Position numbers and translations under genes: made by a program. Of a stretch of DNA of 64,000 nt, positions 27,999 to 36,143 are shown piece after piece. The stretch's first letter is position 1; each line of letters begins with the position of its first letter. Below the pieces are notes generated by a model that did no database searches, had not been told where the DNA came from, and was given only the letters and a program-made list of their open reading frames with translations. The DNA comes from Bacillus sp. FJAT-27245 (GTDB taxonomy: Bacteria > Bacillota > Bacilli > Bacillales > Cytobacillaceae), in contig NZ_LIGI01000001.1 in NCBI RefSeq assembly GCF_001273955.1, forward strand, positions 1,277,266-1,341,265, given 5' to 3'.

Positions 27999-29075
27999 AT
28001 GGCAGAATTCCGATTATTACAGGAGGAAGATTTCCAACAGGCCAGCGATTTGGCGGATAAAGTTTTTCGGAAAGCAGGCCATGTGTCAATGGGGAAGGCT
28101 TTTCCGCAAGTTTTCTCATCAGCATTAAATCAATCATATGGAGCTTTTGATGATGGGAAACTAGTCAGCTTTATTGGATTGGTTCCGTTCGTCCTTCATA
28201 TTGGAGGCGCAGAAGTGAATGCTTTTTCAATCGGCGCTGTCTGTACAGAGCCGGACTACCGAAGAAGGGGACTGGCCAATACACTTTTGCAAATGATATT
28301 TGGCCATATTCAAAAATCGGGGGCATCTGTTTTATTTGTGTCAGGTGATTTGCCGATTTACATCAAACAAGGGTGTACGTTTTATGGAAAGATGAATCAA
28401 TATAAACTCCACGAAGGCGACTTGCAGGTAGAAGGGAGCTACATCGTCCGCGAGCTTCAGCCCTACGATTGGTTTCAATTGAGAAAACTGGGAAATGCGC
28501 GGCAGGCCAGGTATGAACAGAGTATCTATGAATTGGCCCTTCTCAATGAAAGAGCCGCTTTCGCCAGTATTTTCAAAATGAACCATAAGGTACTTGTAGC
28601 CGAAGAGAACGGGGAGCTAAAAGGCTTCTTAATGTTCGGCGTGCCATATGGCGGGGAGGAAAAAGCAGATTCACGCGCAATCGAATGGGGCGGTGATCCA
28701 CGGGCCGTCAAAACCTTGCTGGCAAGCGCATTTACATATGGTTTAAATTCATTGTTGGCCAATGTCCCGGCCTTTGAAAAGGGCCTTAACCAACAGTTGG
28801 ATAGCCTGGAAAAAAAGGAAATACCTTTTCCGGGGACGATGAAAATCATGAATCTTGATTTACTGCTGGCTCAGCTCTCCCCTTATTTTGAAGACAGGCT
28901 AGGCATTTCAACTGTGGATGAAAATCGTAAAGAGCTTCATGTTAATCAGCGTTCTTTGATCGTTACCAATCAGGAATTAGCAGAGTTTATCCTGCACGGA
29001 ACGAAAGTGGATGCGGGGCTTCAAGATGTTTTTCCTATTCCGTTTCCGTTCCCACAAGGCTTGAATTATGTCTAA
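27999..29075 (+). CDS. GNAT family N-acetyltransferase
   Basis: A 358-residue protein with an N-terminal GNAT domain (about residues 3-145) carrying the acetyl-CoA signature CTEPDYRRRGLANTLLQ. The C-terminal 200 residues resemble the second lobe of two-domain GNAT proteins, without a clear second acetyl-CoA site. Cytoplasmic. GAGGAGGGG precedes the ATG. It has an operator-bearing promoter of its own (copy B) and is followed after 243 bases by the ABC transporter operon with copy C. Within the sugar locus it may acetylate an amino sugar, but this is inferred from position only. Confidence 0.8.
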   Translation: MAEFRLLQEEDFQQASDLADKVFRKAGHVSMGKAFPQVFSSALNQSYGAFDDGKLVSFIGLVPFVLHIGGAEVNAFSIGAVCTEPDYRRRGLANTLLQMIFGHIQKSGASVLFVSGDLPIYIKQGCTFYGKMNQYKLHEGDLQVEGSYIVRELQPYDWFQLRKLGNARQARYEQSIYELALLNERAAFASIFKMNHKVLVAEENGELKGFLMFGVPYGGEEKADSRAIEWGGDPRAVKTLLASAFTYGLNSLLANVPAFEKGLNQQLDSLEKKEIPFPGTMKIMNLDLLLAQLSPYFEDRLGISTVDENRKELHVNQRSLIVTNQELAEFILHGTKVDAGLQDVFPIPFPFPQGLNYV

Positions 29076-29115
29076 ACCATTCTAACGGACTGCATGGCTA
29101 TTTTTTAGACTTTTA

Positions 29116-29146
29116 ATTAAAGACACTTTATAGACTTGTCACAATA
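29116..29146 (+). promoter_or_regulatory. Regulon operator copy C at the ABC operon promoter
   Basis: AAAGAC (29119-29124), 13 bases, GTC (29138-29140). The string TATAGACTTGTCAC is nearly the same as in copy B. TTGTCA (29136-29141) and TAAACT (29159-29164) give a 17-base-spaced promoter for the binding-protein gene. An extra TTAGAC half-site lies at 29105-29110. Confidence 0.7.
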
Positions 29147-29193
29147 TTACAAAAAAACTAAACTATACATAGTTGGTATTTTTTTAACAGTAG

Positions 29194-29209
29194 TTGGTAA
29201 CGCTTTCAA
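29194..29209 (+). promoter_or_regulatory. cre-like site upstream of the ABC operon
   Basis: TTGGTAACGCTTTCA matches the CcpA cre consensus (WTGWAARCGYWWWCW) at 13 of 15 positions. It lies 30-45 bases downstream of the predicted -10, where bound CcpA would act as a roadblock. This suggests repression by preferred sugars. Confidence 0.6.
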
Positions 29210-29318
29210 ATTTTTGATCAAGTAGATGTCCATGGTAAGGAGGGGATTTTGGAAAAGTACGAGTGAAAGCCGGTATTTTATTCATTTATTTTAAAAATTT
29301 AATGGGGGAATTCATTTC

Positions 29319-30587
29319 ATGAAAAAGAAAAGCGTATGGTTAATGGTGCTTATGCTTGTATTTAGCTTAGTGCTTGCTGCTTGCAGCGAAGACAAGGCTG
29401 GAACGAAAACGAAAAAGAAAGAAGACGGCAAAGTTGGCGGCGAAATAACGGTTTGGGTCCACCCTTATACCGGTGACGCCACTAAGGAAGAAGAAATGTG
29501 GAAAGAAATTGTTGCAAATTATAATAAGGATTTTCCGGATGTTAAGGTAAATCTTGAAACGATTCCTTGGTCTAACCGCGACCAGAAAGTACTGACTGCT
29601 TTAGCCGCAAACAATGGCCCAGACGTATTCTATGCCATTCCTGACCAAATGCCGCAATATGCTGATGTCGGGATGCTGCTTGAACTGGATCCTTATTTGA
29701 AGGAAAAGGATTTGGAAGGGTTTGTTGAAAGTTCATTAGTAGCGACAACATGGAAAGGCAAGAAATACGGGCTGCCGATTCTTCAGGAAGCCTATACATT
29801 CTTTTACAATTTAGATGTTGTTAAGGCGATTGGTGAAGATCCAGCTAAACTTCCAGCTACTTGGGAAGAATTTGAAGCCTGGGCTGCAAAAGCAAAGGAA
29901 AAAGATTTCTATGCTCTGTCTTATGCGGGCGGAGGTTCGATGAACGGAACGATTTACCCTTGGATTTGGCAGGCTGGCGGGGATGTCGTCACAGCTGATA
30001 ATGAAGTATTAATCAATAGTGCAGATAGTGTCAAAGCGTTTGAAATGATTAACAAGATGTATCAAAACAAGTACATTCCTGAAGACTCCATCACCGCAAC
30101 GAACCATAATGAACTTTGGATGGGCGGAAAAATGCTGGCGGTTCTTGGCTCTGGAATTGACGTAACCATGCTGCAAAAAGAAGGTAAATTCGAATTCGCA
30201 TTTGCACCGCCACTTAAAAATAAAGAACAAGTAACATATGGCACGACTGGTATGTTTGTTGTTCCTTCCAATACGGATAACCCAGATGCGGCGGCGGAAT
30301 TTGTAAAAGCGATTACTAACACCGATAACCAGCGTATCTTTAGCACAGTGACACAATATATCCCAACCCAGGAAGCTGCCAAGGATATCTTCGACTCAAA
30401 CAAATATTTGAGCCAGTTGGCAACGTATACACAATACGCCCTGCCTGGAGTTATCCATCCAAAGGGCCGTGCGATCATGCCATTTATCCAGGCTCAGGTA
30501 CAATCGATGATGGCAGGGGAAAAAACTCCTCAAGAAGCAGCAGACGCAGCGGCTGAAGCCATTGAAACGGAGCTTGCAAAGCCGTAA
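29319..30587 (+). CDS. Sugar ABC transporter substrate-binding lipoprotein
   Basis: A 422-residue extracytoplasmic binding protein of family 1 (maltose/multiple-sugar type). The N-terminus is a lipoprotein signal with lipobox LVLAAC; a lysine-rich linker follows, then the mature domain opening GGEITVWVHPYTGDATKEE. It should be anchored in the outer leaflet of the membrane by the cysteine and deliver an oligosaccharide to the two permeases downstream. It heads an operon with an operator dyad and a cre-like site in its leader. A strong 14-base-stem hairpin follows its stop, probably raising its level above that of the permeases. The sugar is unknown. Confidence 0.92.
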   Translation: MKKKSVWLMVLMLVFSLVLAACSEDKAGTKTKKKEDGKVGGEITVWVHPYTGDATKEEEMWKEIVANYNKDFPDVKVNLETIPWSNRDQKVLTALAANNGPDVFYAIPDQMPQYADVGMLLELDPYLKEKDLEGFVESSLVATTWKGKKYGLPILQEAYTFFYNLDVVKAIGEDPAKLPATWEEFEAWAAKAKEKDFYALSYAGGGSMNGTIYPWIWQAGGDVVTADNEVLINSADSVKAFEMINKMYQNKYIPEDSITATNHNELWMGGKMLAVLGSGIDVTMLQKEGKFEFAFAPPLKNKEQVTYGTTGMFVVPSNTDNPDAAAEFVKAITNTDNQRIFSTVTQYIPTQEAAKDIFDSNKYLSQLATYTQYALPGVIHPKGRAIMPFIQAQVQSMMAGEKTPQEAADAAAEAIETELAKP

Positions 30588-30606
30588 ACGAATAGCTTTT
30601 TTGGTG

Positions 30607-30640
30607 AGAGAGTTTTATTCCATTGTGAATAAAACTCTCT
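30607..30640 (+). other. Intercistronic hairpin between binding protein and permease
   Basis: AGAGAGTTTTATTC pairs perfectly with its complement (14 bases) around a six-base loop; there is no immediate T run. Such hairpins after binding-protein genes commonly stabilise the upstream transcript end while letting some transcription pass. Confidence 0.7.
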
Positions 30641-30739
30641 GTTTACTTAAAAAAAGCGGTTGGAAATTGTTGGTGGCAGCCAGAGGAATACATACGGCTT
30701 GCATTCAAAGCCTATCAAAAAATGAAATAAGGTGATTGC

Positions 30740-31696
30740 TTGGAAAAGGTCATGGCTGTAAATGATAACAAGTTGCCTTTGGATAAAAAACAGCTTAAAC
30801 GGCCATTGGTGAAAAGAATCAAGGATGAATGGAAAAAGAACGCACTCGTCTATATCATCCTTGTCCCAGTACTAATCCATTTTCTTATCTTTCAAATTAT
30901 CCCCTTTGTATACAGTTTCGTTTTGACCTTCATGCATTACCGTGTCATCGGGACCTCCGAATTCGTTGGCTTAAGAAACTGGGAGCAACTGTTCAATGAC
31001 AAAATTGCCTGGAAATCAATCTGGAACACCGTCTTATTTTCCATTTACTATATCATCCCGACAATGGCGCTCGGCCTGATTCTCGCCCTTATTTTGAAAT
31101 CGGGCATCCGCCTGACGAAGTTTTTTAAGGGGGTATTTTTCCTTCCGGTCGTTACGTCGTTTGTTGTTATTGCCGGCATTTGGGAATGGCTGTTTTCGGG
31201 AACGAAATCTGGCTTTATTAACTACCTGCTCAGCTTTTTGGGCGTGGAACCCCAGTTGTTTCTCTCGAGTTCCTCGCAAGCGCTTTTGGTGCTGGCTGGC
31301 CTGAGTATTTTCAAAGTTTCCGGAAGCACGATGATTTATTACTTCGCCGGGCTCCAATCCATTCCAAAGGATATGTATGAGGCAGCGAAGATTGATGGCG
31401 CATCCCCTTTTAAATCCTTTTGGATGATTACATTCCCATTATTAAAACCGATTCATTTCTATGTCTTGATTATCACGACGATAGGGTCTTTCCAGATCTT
31501 TGATTCGGCATATTTATTGACTGGCGGAGGACCGAACTTCTCAACGAGTACAATTGTTTATTATTTGTATTCGATTGGTTTTACCAATTTGAACTTTAGC
31601 TATGCTGCTGTTCTATCCTACGTGTTATTCGCGATTATCTTAATCATTTCCCTTATACAAAGAAAATTAGTAGGGAAAGATCAAGGTATTTATTAA
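30740..31696 (+). CDS. Carbohydrate ABC transporter permease, MalF type
   Basis: A 318-residue inner membrane subunit with six membrane segments and the cytoplasmic EAA loop EAAKIDGASPFKSFWMITFP, which docks onto the ATPase. It starts at a TTG with AAGGTG upstream; an ATG four codons later is possible. It pairs with the next permease to form the channel for the sugar delivered by the 29319 lipoprotein. No ATP-binding subunit is encoded anywhere in the locus, so it probably uses a shared MsmX-type ATPase, as known for many Bacillus sugar importers. Confidence 0.92.
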   Translation: MEKVMAVNDNKLPLDKKQLKRPLVKRIKDEWKKNALVYIILVPVLIHFLIFQIIPFVYSFVLTFMHYRVIGTSEFVGLRNWEQLFNDKIAWKSIWNTVLFSIYYIIPTMALGLILALILKSGIRLTKFFKGVFFLPVVTSFVVIAGIWEWLFSGTKSGFINYLLSFLGVEPQLFLSSSSQALLVLAGLSIFKVSGSTMIYYFAGLQSIPKDMYEAAKIDGASPFKSFWMITFPLLKPIHFYVLIITTIGSFQIFDSAYLLTGGGPNFSTSTIVYYLYSIGFTNLNFSYAAVLSYVLFAIILIISLIQRKLVGKDQGIY

Positions 31697-31730
31697 TGAG
31701 TCAGCGTGAGTGTAAGGGAGATGAACGATT

Positions 31731-32537
31731 TTGTTGAAAAAATTAGGGAAGTATTTCGTGATGTTTTTTCTGGGTTTTTGCTTTCTCCTTCCATTTTTAA
31801 TCATGGTATTTGGGTCGCTTAAAGAAACGACGTTTGCTTCATTGAGTCCTTTGTTTTGGCTGCCGACCGACCCATCGCTGAACAATTTTATTTATCTGTT
31901 CAGAAACGACAATTTTCTGCGCTGGATTTTCAACTCCGTTGTCATAACGGTTATCCCGGTATTTTCCCAAATGTTTTTCGCGGGGCTGCTTGGTTATATT
32001 TTCGCGAGAAAGCAGTTTTACGGCCGGGAATTCATTTTTTGGACATTCATGGCGGTCATTATGATCCCTTCTCAATTATTGATTATTCCTAAATTTATCA
32101 TGTTTTCAAAGTTTGGATGGATCAATGAATATGAGTCGCTCATTGTCCCTGAGCTTTGGGGCATAATGGGGGTGTTTTTAGTCCGCCAATTTATGCAGGG
32201 CATTCCGATGGAGCTCGATGAGGCGGCCAGAATGGATGGCGCCGGTGATTTTCAGGTTTTCCGCAAAATTTATATGCCATTGGCTTTCCCAGCAATCGCG
32301 ACCGTCGGGACGTTTTCTTTTGTGAGTAACTGGAACGACTTGTTTCAGCCGCTGATTTTTATGACGAATGAAAAAATGTTTCCTATAACGGTGGGGCTTG
32401 CTTCGACTTTAAATAAAGAGGGGAACTTTGGAATCGAAATGGCGGGGGCTACACTTTCATTTATCCCGACTTTTCTTATCTTTTTGTTCTTCCAGAAGTA
32501 TTTCACTGAAGGCATCCAGCTGTCAGGCTTAAAATAA
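31731..32537 (+). CDS. Carbohydrate ABC transporter permease, MalG type
   Basis: A 268-residue membrane protein with six hydrophobic segments and the EAA loop DEAARMDGAGDFQVFRKIYMP. The start is TTG, with AAGGGAG ten bases upstream. It is the partner of the MalF-type permease 34 bases upstream and is followed after 28 bases by a Gfo/Idh/MocA oxidoreductase in the same operon. Its family imports oligosaccharides or sugar derivatives; specificity cannot be read. Confidence 0.92.
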   Translation: MLKKLGKYFVMFFLGFCFLLPFLIMVFGSLKETTFASLSPLFWLPTDPSLNNFIYLFRNDNFLRWIFNSVVITVIPVFSQMFFAGLLGYIFARKQFYGREFIFWTFMAVIMIPSQLLIIPKFIMFSKFGWINEYESLIVPELWGIMGVFLVRQFMQGIPMELDEAARMDGAGDFQVFRKIYMPLAFPAIATVGTFSFVSNWNDLFQPLIFMTNEKMFPITVGLASTLNKEGNFGIEMAGATLSFIPTFLIFLFFQKYFTEGIQLSGLK

Positions 32538-32565
32538 ACAATCATTTTAATAGGGGGAGGAGCTA

Positions 32566-33465
32566 TTGGGTGATGTGAAAATTGGGATGATTGGCCTGGA
32601 TACCTCCCACGCGTCTGCTTTTGCGAAATTACTGAATGATCCGGCGCATCCCTATCATGTTAACGGGGGGAAGGTTACTGTTGCATGCCCGGCCGGATCG
32701 TTTGACTTCGAACTCAGTTACTCGCGGATCCAAAGAATTACGGAAGAAGTAGCAAGTTATGGGGTGCGGATGGTTGATACGATTGAGGAAGTGGCGGAAC
32801 AAAGTGATTGTATTTTAATAGAGTCCGTAGACGGAAGGGCTCACCTTGAACAAGTTAGAAAATTAGCGATGTTCAGTAAGCCAATTTTCGTTGATAAACC
32901 TTTGTGTTTATCTTCAGCAGACGCAGCCATTATCGCTGAACTTTCAGAGCATTATCAGACCCCAATTATGAGCTCATCAGCATTGCGCTTTGCGGAACCC
33001 TTAACGAAGGCTCTTTCAAAAAAGGACAAAGGCAGGATTATCGGCGCGGACTGTTTTGGTCCGATGGAAATGGTTGAAACGCAGCCAGGCTATTTTTGGT
33101 ATGGGATTCATACCATTGAAATGCTTTACGCCATATTGGGGAACGGCGCAAAGCTTGTGAGGGTGTACTCCAATCACGATTCCGACTTGATTGCCGCCGA
33201 ATGGGGGGATGGCAGGATTGGAACGGTCCGGGGAAACAGAAATGGGAATTATTCTTTTGGAGCCGTGATTCATTTTGAAAAAGGGAATGAATTTGTCCTC
33301 ATCGACTCCTCGTCGAAACCGTTTTATGCGAGCCTTTTGGAGCAAATTCTCCAGTTTTTCCGTGGCGGCCAGCCAGCTGTCCATCTCAATGAAACCCGGG
33401 AAATCATCCGTTTTATTGAAGCAGCCAATGAAAGCAGGGAGACTGGCTACAAGGTGCCTATTTGA
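32566..33465 (+). CDS. Gfo/Idh/MocA family oxidoreductase (1 of 3)
   Basis: A 299-residue NAD(P)-dependent sugar or polyol dehydrogenase. The N-terminal Rossmann fold begins VKIGMIGLDTSHASAF, with an unusual LDTSHAS in place of the normal GxGxxG loop. The family mark VDKPLCLS holds the catalytic lysine near residue 108. GGGGAGGAG precedes a TTG start; a GTG three codons on is an alternative. It is the last gene of the ABC transporter operon, so it probably oxidises or epimerises the imported sugar. The altered nucleotide loop means the cofactor is uncertain. Confidence 0.85.
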   Translation: MGDVKIGMIGLDTSHASAFAKLLNDPAHPYHVNGGKVTVACPAGSFDFELSYSRIQRITEEVASYGVRMVDTIEEVAEQSDCILIESVDGRAHLEQVRKLAMFSKPIFVDKPLCLSSADAAIIAELSEHYQTPIMSSSALRFAEPLTKALSKKDKGRIIGADCFGPMEMVETQPGYFWYGIHTIEMLYAILGNGAKLVRVYSNHDSDLIAAEWGDGRIGTVRGNRNGNYSFGAVIHFEKGNEFVLIDSSSKPFYASLLEQILQFFRGGQPAVHLNETREIIRFIEAANESRETGYKVPI

Positions 33466-33484
33466 GAGAAATGATAGGCGAAAA

Positions 33485-33516
33485 GAAACAGCGGGAAAGG
33501 ATATCCCGCCGTTTCA
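33485..33516. terminator. Hairpin between convergent ABC operon and regulator
   Basis: GAAACAGCGGGA pairs with TCCCGCCGTTTC with one mismatch; leftward it is followed by a T-rich run. It directly abuts the regulator stop codon. Confidence 0.65.
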
Positions 33517-34893
33517 TCAGCCTGCATCGGATTCATTTGTCTCATTCTCATCCAGGATAAAAATGAGACGGTAGATCCGCCGCGGCCTTCCTTTGTAAGT
33601 GATTTTTTCTTCACCGACGATGTCGACCAGGTTCGCATCCATCCATTTTAATAGGATGCGGTGGGCGCTTCTTGTTGTTATATCCAGTGTTGCGGCGAGT
33701 TCCTGGGCGGTATAATCATACTTTTTATGGCGGGCCACCCTTGCCATAAGTTTCGTCATATACGCGGCAGACATTCCCGCTTTTTCCGCTTTTTGAAGGA
33801 GTTGGGCATCGGTGATGGATAAATCGTATTTTTCATATTGGGTATCGGTTATAATGTCCACCGGCCCAATGACACTTTGGTCTTCCCGGACTATGTAGCA
33901 TACGTTTCCGCCCAATTCCTTTGATTGCCGAAGCGCAAGCCGAGCGTGGCTGCCTGCTTCCGCTGCCGAGCGCCCAAAACCGACCCCAATGCTGATCGTG
34001 ACTCCGAGTTCGCTCTTGGCCGAATTAAGCAATGGTATGAATTTATAGCCGCGCGTTTCTCTTTCAAAAATGCCGCGCGTGGTGATGAATGAAAATTCAT
34101 CCCCGCCTGAATGAATTAAATGGCCATCGAGCAGCTTTGTGTAATTCAACATCATTTGCTGAAACTTTAGTTTGAAAACCTGGACTTCGTGTTCGGTCCT
34201 GTATTTTTCGGTCGCTTTTTCAAATTTATCAATATCAATAATGCCAAAGACAATCTGGGACTCTTTGTTCCGGCGGGCTTCAGTGGCGAGCAAGCCTCGT
34301 TCCAGGGAAACAATTAAATCTTGGTAAGTTGGCGTCACCCATTCATTTGGGATGCCCATTTCCGTTAGTTTCAGTGAGACTTCCTGTATGCCCGTGACCG
34401 CAATGGAACCGTGCTTTTGGTAGTTATCCTGATGGAAGACGACAATAGCCTCAATGGAACTGGAGTGGTCATACCTGGGAAATGATTTAAACTCATAGTT
34501 GTTTTCGCCTAAATCATAAAGAATCCTTTGTATGTATTTTTCTTCCACGGTATCGATTGAGAAACAAGTGGCATCATATTGATTTTTAATCAAAAACAGC
34601 GATCGGTAAAGGCCCGTTCCCATTAAAGGGACATACTGCGCGGGGATGGAGAAATCAAAAAGGTGTTTCGCTTTTAAATACGTTTGAAGTTCAGTAAACA
34701 AAATGGCTTCTAATTGGTTGATCAGATTGCCGTCCATTTTTGCAGCTATCGTAGAAGGGGTGGCATTGATAAAGACAGGGCGCAAATTCGGAAAGGATTC
34801 AAGCGCTTTCATTATTTCCTTTTCTAAAGCTTTTGGGCAGACGATACCAATGATAATTTCAATGCGATTGCCTGATAATGTGTTTGACTTCAA
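33517..34893 (-). CDS. Transcriptional regulator with GGDEF domain and C-terminal winged helix
   Basis: A 458-residue cytoplasmic protein without membrane segments. Residues 1-200 form a probable sensory region of no family I recognise. Residues 212-338 resemble a GGDEF nucleotidyl-cyclase fold: IDIDKF (metal-binding strand), the full SGGDEFSF signature at 263-267, and TISIGVGF. Residues 380-447 form a winged helix (YTAQELAATLDITTRSAHRILLKWMDANLV, then a basic KGRPRRIYRL wing). Such a union of an intact GGDEF signature with DNA binding is uncommon. TTG start with AGGAG eight bases upstream. Operator copy E is in its own leader and copy D in the divergent promoter, so it very likely controls this locus and itself. 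Whether it makes or only binds a nucleotide is unknown. Confidence 0.75.
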   Translation of the reverse strand: MKSNTLSGNRIEIIIGIVCPKALEKEIMKALESFPNLRPVFINATPSTIAAKMDGNLINQLEAILFTELQTYLKAKHLFDFSIPAQYVPLMGTGLYRSLFLIKNQYDATCFSIDTVEEKYIQRILYDLGENNYEFKSFPRYDHSSSIEAIVVFHQDNYQKHGSIAVTGIQEVSLKLTEMGIPNEWVTPTYQDLIVSLERGLLATEARRNKESQIVFGIIDIDKFEKATEKYRTEHEVQVFKLKFQQMMLNYTKLLDGHLIHSGGDEFSFITTRGIFERETRGYKFIPLLNSAKSELGVTISIGVGFGRSAAEAGSHARLALRQSKELGGNVCYIVREDQSVIGPVDIITDTQYEKYDLSITDAQLLQKAEKAGMSAAYMTKLMARVARHKKYDYTAQELAATLDITTRSAHRILLKWMDANLVDIVGEEKITYKGRPRRIYRLIFILDENETNESDAG

Positions 34894-34906
34894 CTTCTCA
34901 TCTCCT

Positions 34907-34937
34907 ATAAAAGACCTATTAAAGAAATGTCTTTATA
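34907..34937 (-). promoter_or_regulatory. Regulon operator copy E in the regulator leader
   Basis: AAAGAC (34910-34915), 13 bases, GTCTTT (34929-34934), a perfect 6-base dyad. It sits just upstream of the ribosome site of the GGDEF regulator. A possible promoter on the minus strand (TTGACA at 34974-34979, TAATCT at 34951-34956, 17-base spacer) would place this dyad at the transcript start, fitting negative autoregulation. Confidence 0.65.
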
Positions 34938-35012
34938 TAATCTTACCTCTAGATTAGGGAGAACTTGCCAGATTGTCAAACAGTTATTTTCATAATGAAA
35001 AGGGGCACGTAT

Positions 35013-35041
35013 TAAAAGACCCTTAAGTGACTTGTCTTTTA
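35013..35041 (+). promoter_or_regulatory. Regulon operator copy D at the catabolic operon promoter
   Basis: TAAAAGAC (35013-35020) and GTCTTTTA (35034-35041) are perfect 8-base arms with a 13-base spacer, the best copy in the window. TTGTCT (35032-35037) and TAGAAT (35055-35060), 17 bases apart, form the promoter for the gene at 35127, so a bound protein would touch the -35 box. Confidence 0.75.
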
Positions 35042-35126
35042 AAATTGCCAATTATAGAATTGAGAGTGAAAATTACAAAAATTTAGTATTGGTGGATCAA
35101 AACTATAAAACTTCCAGGAGGAAAAA

Positions 35127-35141
35127 ATGAAAACGATTTCA
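35127..35141 (+). promoter_or_regulatory. cre-like site at the start codon of the catabolic operon
   Basis: ATGAAAACGATTTCA matches the cre consensus at 14 of 15 positions and includes the start codon of the first gene. CcpA bound there would block elongation. Confidence 0.6.
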
Positions 35142-36143
35142 GAATTAGAAGATTTTATGACAGTCCCTAGTGAGGCATTGGTAAAGGATATCGCGCAGCT
35201 TGACGGCGATATTATGATATTGGGCGTCAGCGGGAAAATGGGGCCTACTTTGGCGAAAGCGGCAAAAAGGGCTATTGATCAAGCGGGTGTGCGGAAGCAG
35301 GTCATTGGTGTCGCCAGGTTTTCAGATCAAAGCTTGATCGAGGAATTAGAGGGATTTGGAATTGAGACGATAAAAGCCGACCTTTTGAAAGAAGAAGACC
35401 TCGAAAGCCTTCCCCCTGTGAAAAATATAATTTATATGGCGGGAACGAAATTTGGAACGGTCGGGAATGAGCATTATACATGGGCAATGAATGCCTATCT
35501 TCCGGGACGTGTTGCAGAGAAGTTCAAAGACTCGCGGATTGTAGCCTTTTCAACAGGCAATGTTTATCCGTTTACAACTGTGGCGAGCAATAACTGTACA
35601 GAAGATGTAAAGCCGAATCCAGTTGGGGAATATGCACAATCATGCCTTGGCAGGGAAAGGATTTTTAGTTATTTTTCTCAGAAAAACCAAACACCAATGG
35701 TTATGTTCAGACTGAACTATGCGATTGACTTGCGCTATGGTGTGCTGCTGGAAATTGCCAAACAAGTACACCAGGGATTACCGATTGATTTGACTATGGG
35801 AAATGCAAATGTCATTTGGCAGGGGGATGCAAACGAATATGCAATCCGGTCCTTACTGCATGCAAGCTGCCCTCCTAAACTATTAAATGTGACTGGTCCG
35901 GAAGTCCTCTCTATTAGATGGCTGGCGAATGAATTTGGAAAGAGAATGAAAAAGGACCCGATGTTTGTGAATACGGAAAGTCCTACTGCATTGCTGAATA
36001 ATGCTTCCCATGCCCATAAATTGTTTGGCTATCCAAGGGTTACGATTGAACAAATGGTTGATTTGATTGCCGGCTGGGTCCTCAGTGATGGGCAAACGAT
36101 TAATAAGCCGACCCACTTCCAGGAAAGAGAAGGTGCTTTTTAA
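35127..36143 (+). CDS. NAD-dependent epimerase/dehydratase-like protein with altered YxxxK
   Basis: A 338-residue extended SDR protein. The nucleotide loop is LGVSGKMGPTLAKAAKRA, the NNAG-like position reads YMAGTKFG, and the active-site serine lies in FSTGNVYPF. The usual Tyr-xxx-Lys reads Tyr169-AQS-Cys173, so the catalytic lysine is replaced by cysteine. I believe this YAQSCLGRE form recurs in a subfamily, so it may be a different chemistry, not a broken enzyme. AGGAGG precedes the ATG. It opens a long rightward operon and overlaps the next start by one base (TAATG). It probably acts on an intracellular sugar derivative with the DapA-like protein. Confidence 0.82.
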   Translation: MKTISELEDFMTVPSEALVKDIAQLDGDIMILGVSGKMGPTLAKAAKRAIDQAGVRKQVIGVARFSDQSLIEELEGFGIETIKADLLKEEDLESLPPVKNIIYMAGTKFGTVGNEHYTWAMNAYLPGRVAEKFKDSRIVAFSTGNVYPFTTVASNNCTEDVKPNPVGEYAQSCLGRERIFSYFSQKNQTPMVMFRLNYAIDLRYGVLLEIAKQVHQGLPIDLTMGNANVIWQGDANEYAIRSLLHASCPPKLLNVTGPEVLSIRWLANEFGKRMKKDPMFVNTESPTALLNNASHAHKLFGYPRVTIEQMVDLIAGWVLSDGQTINKPTHFQEREGAF

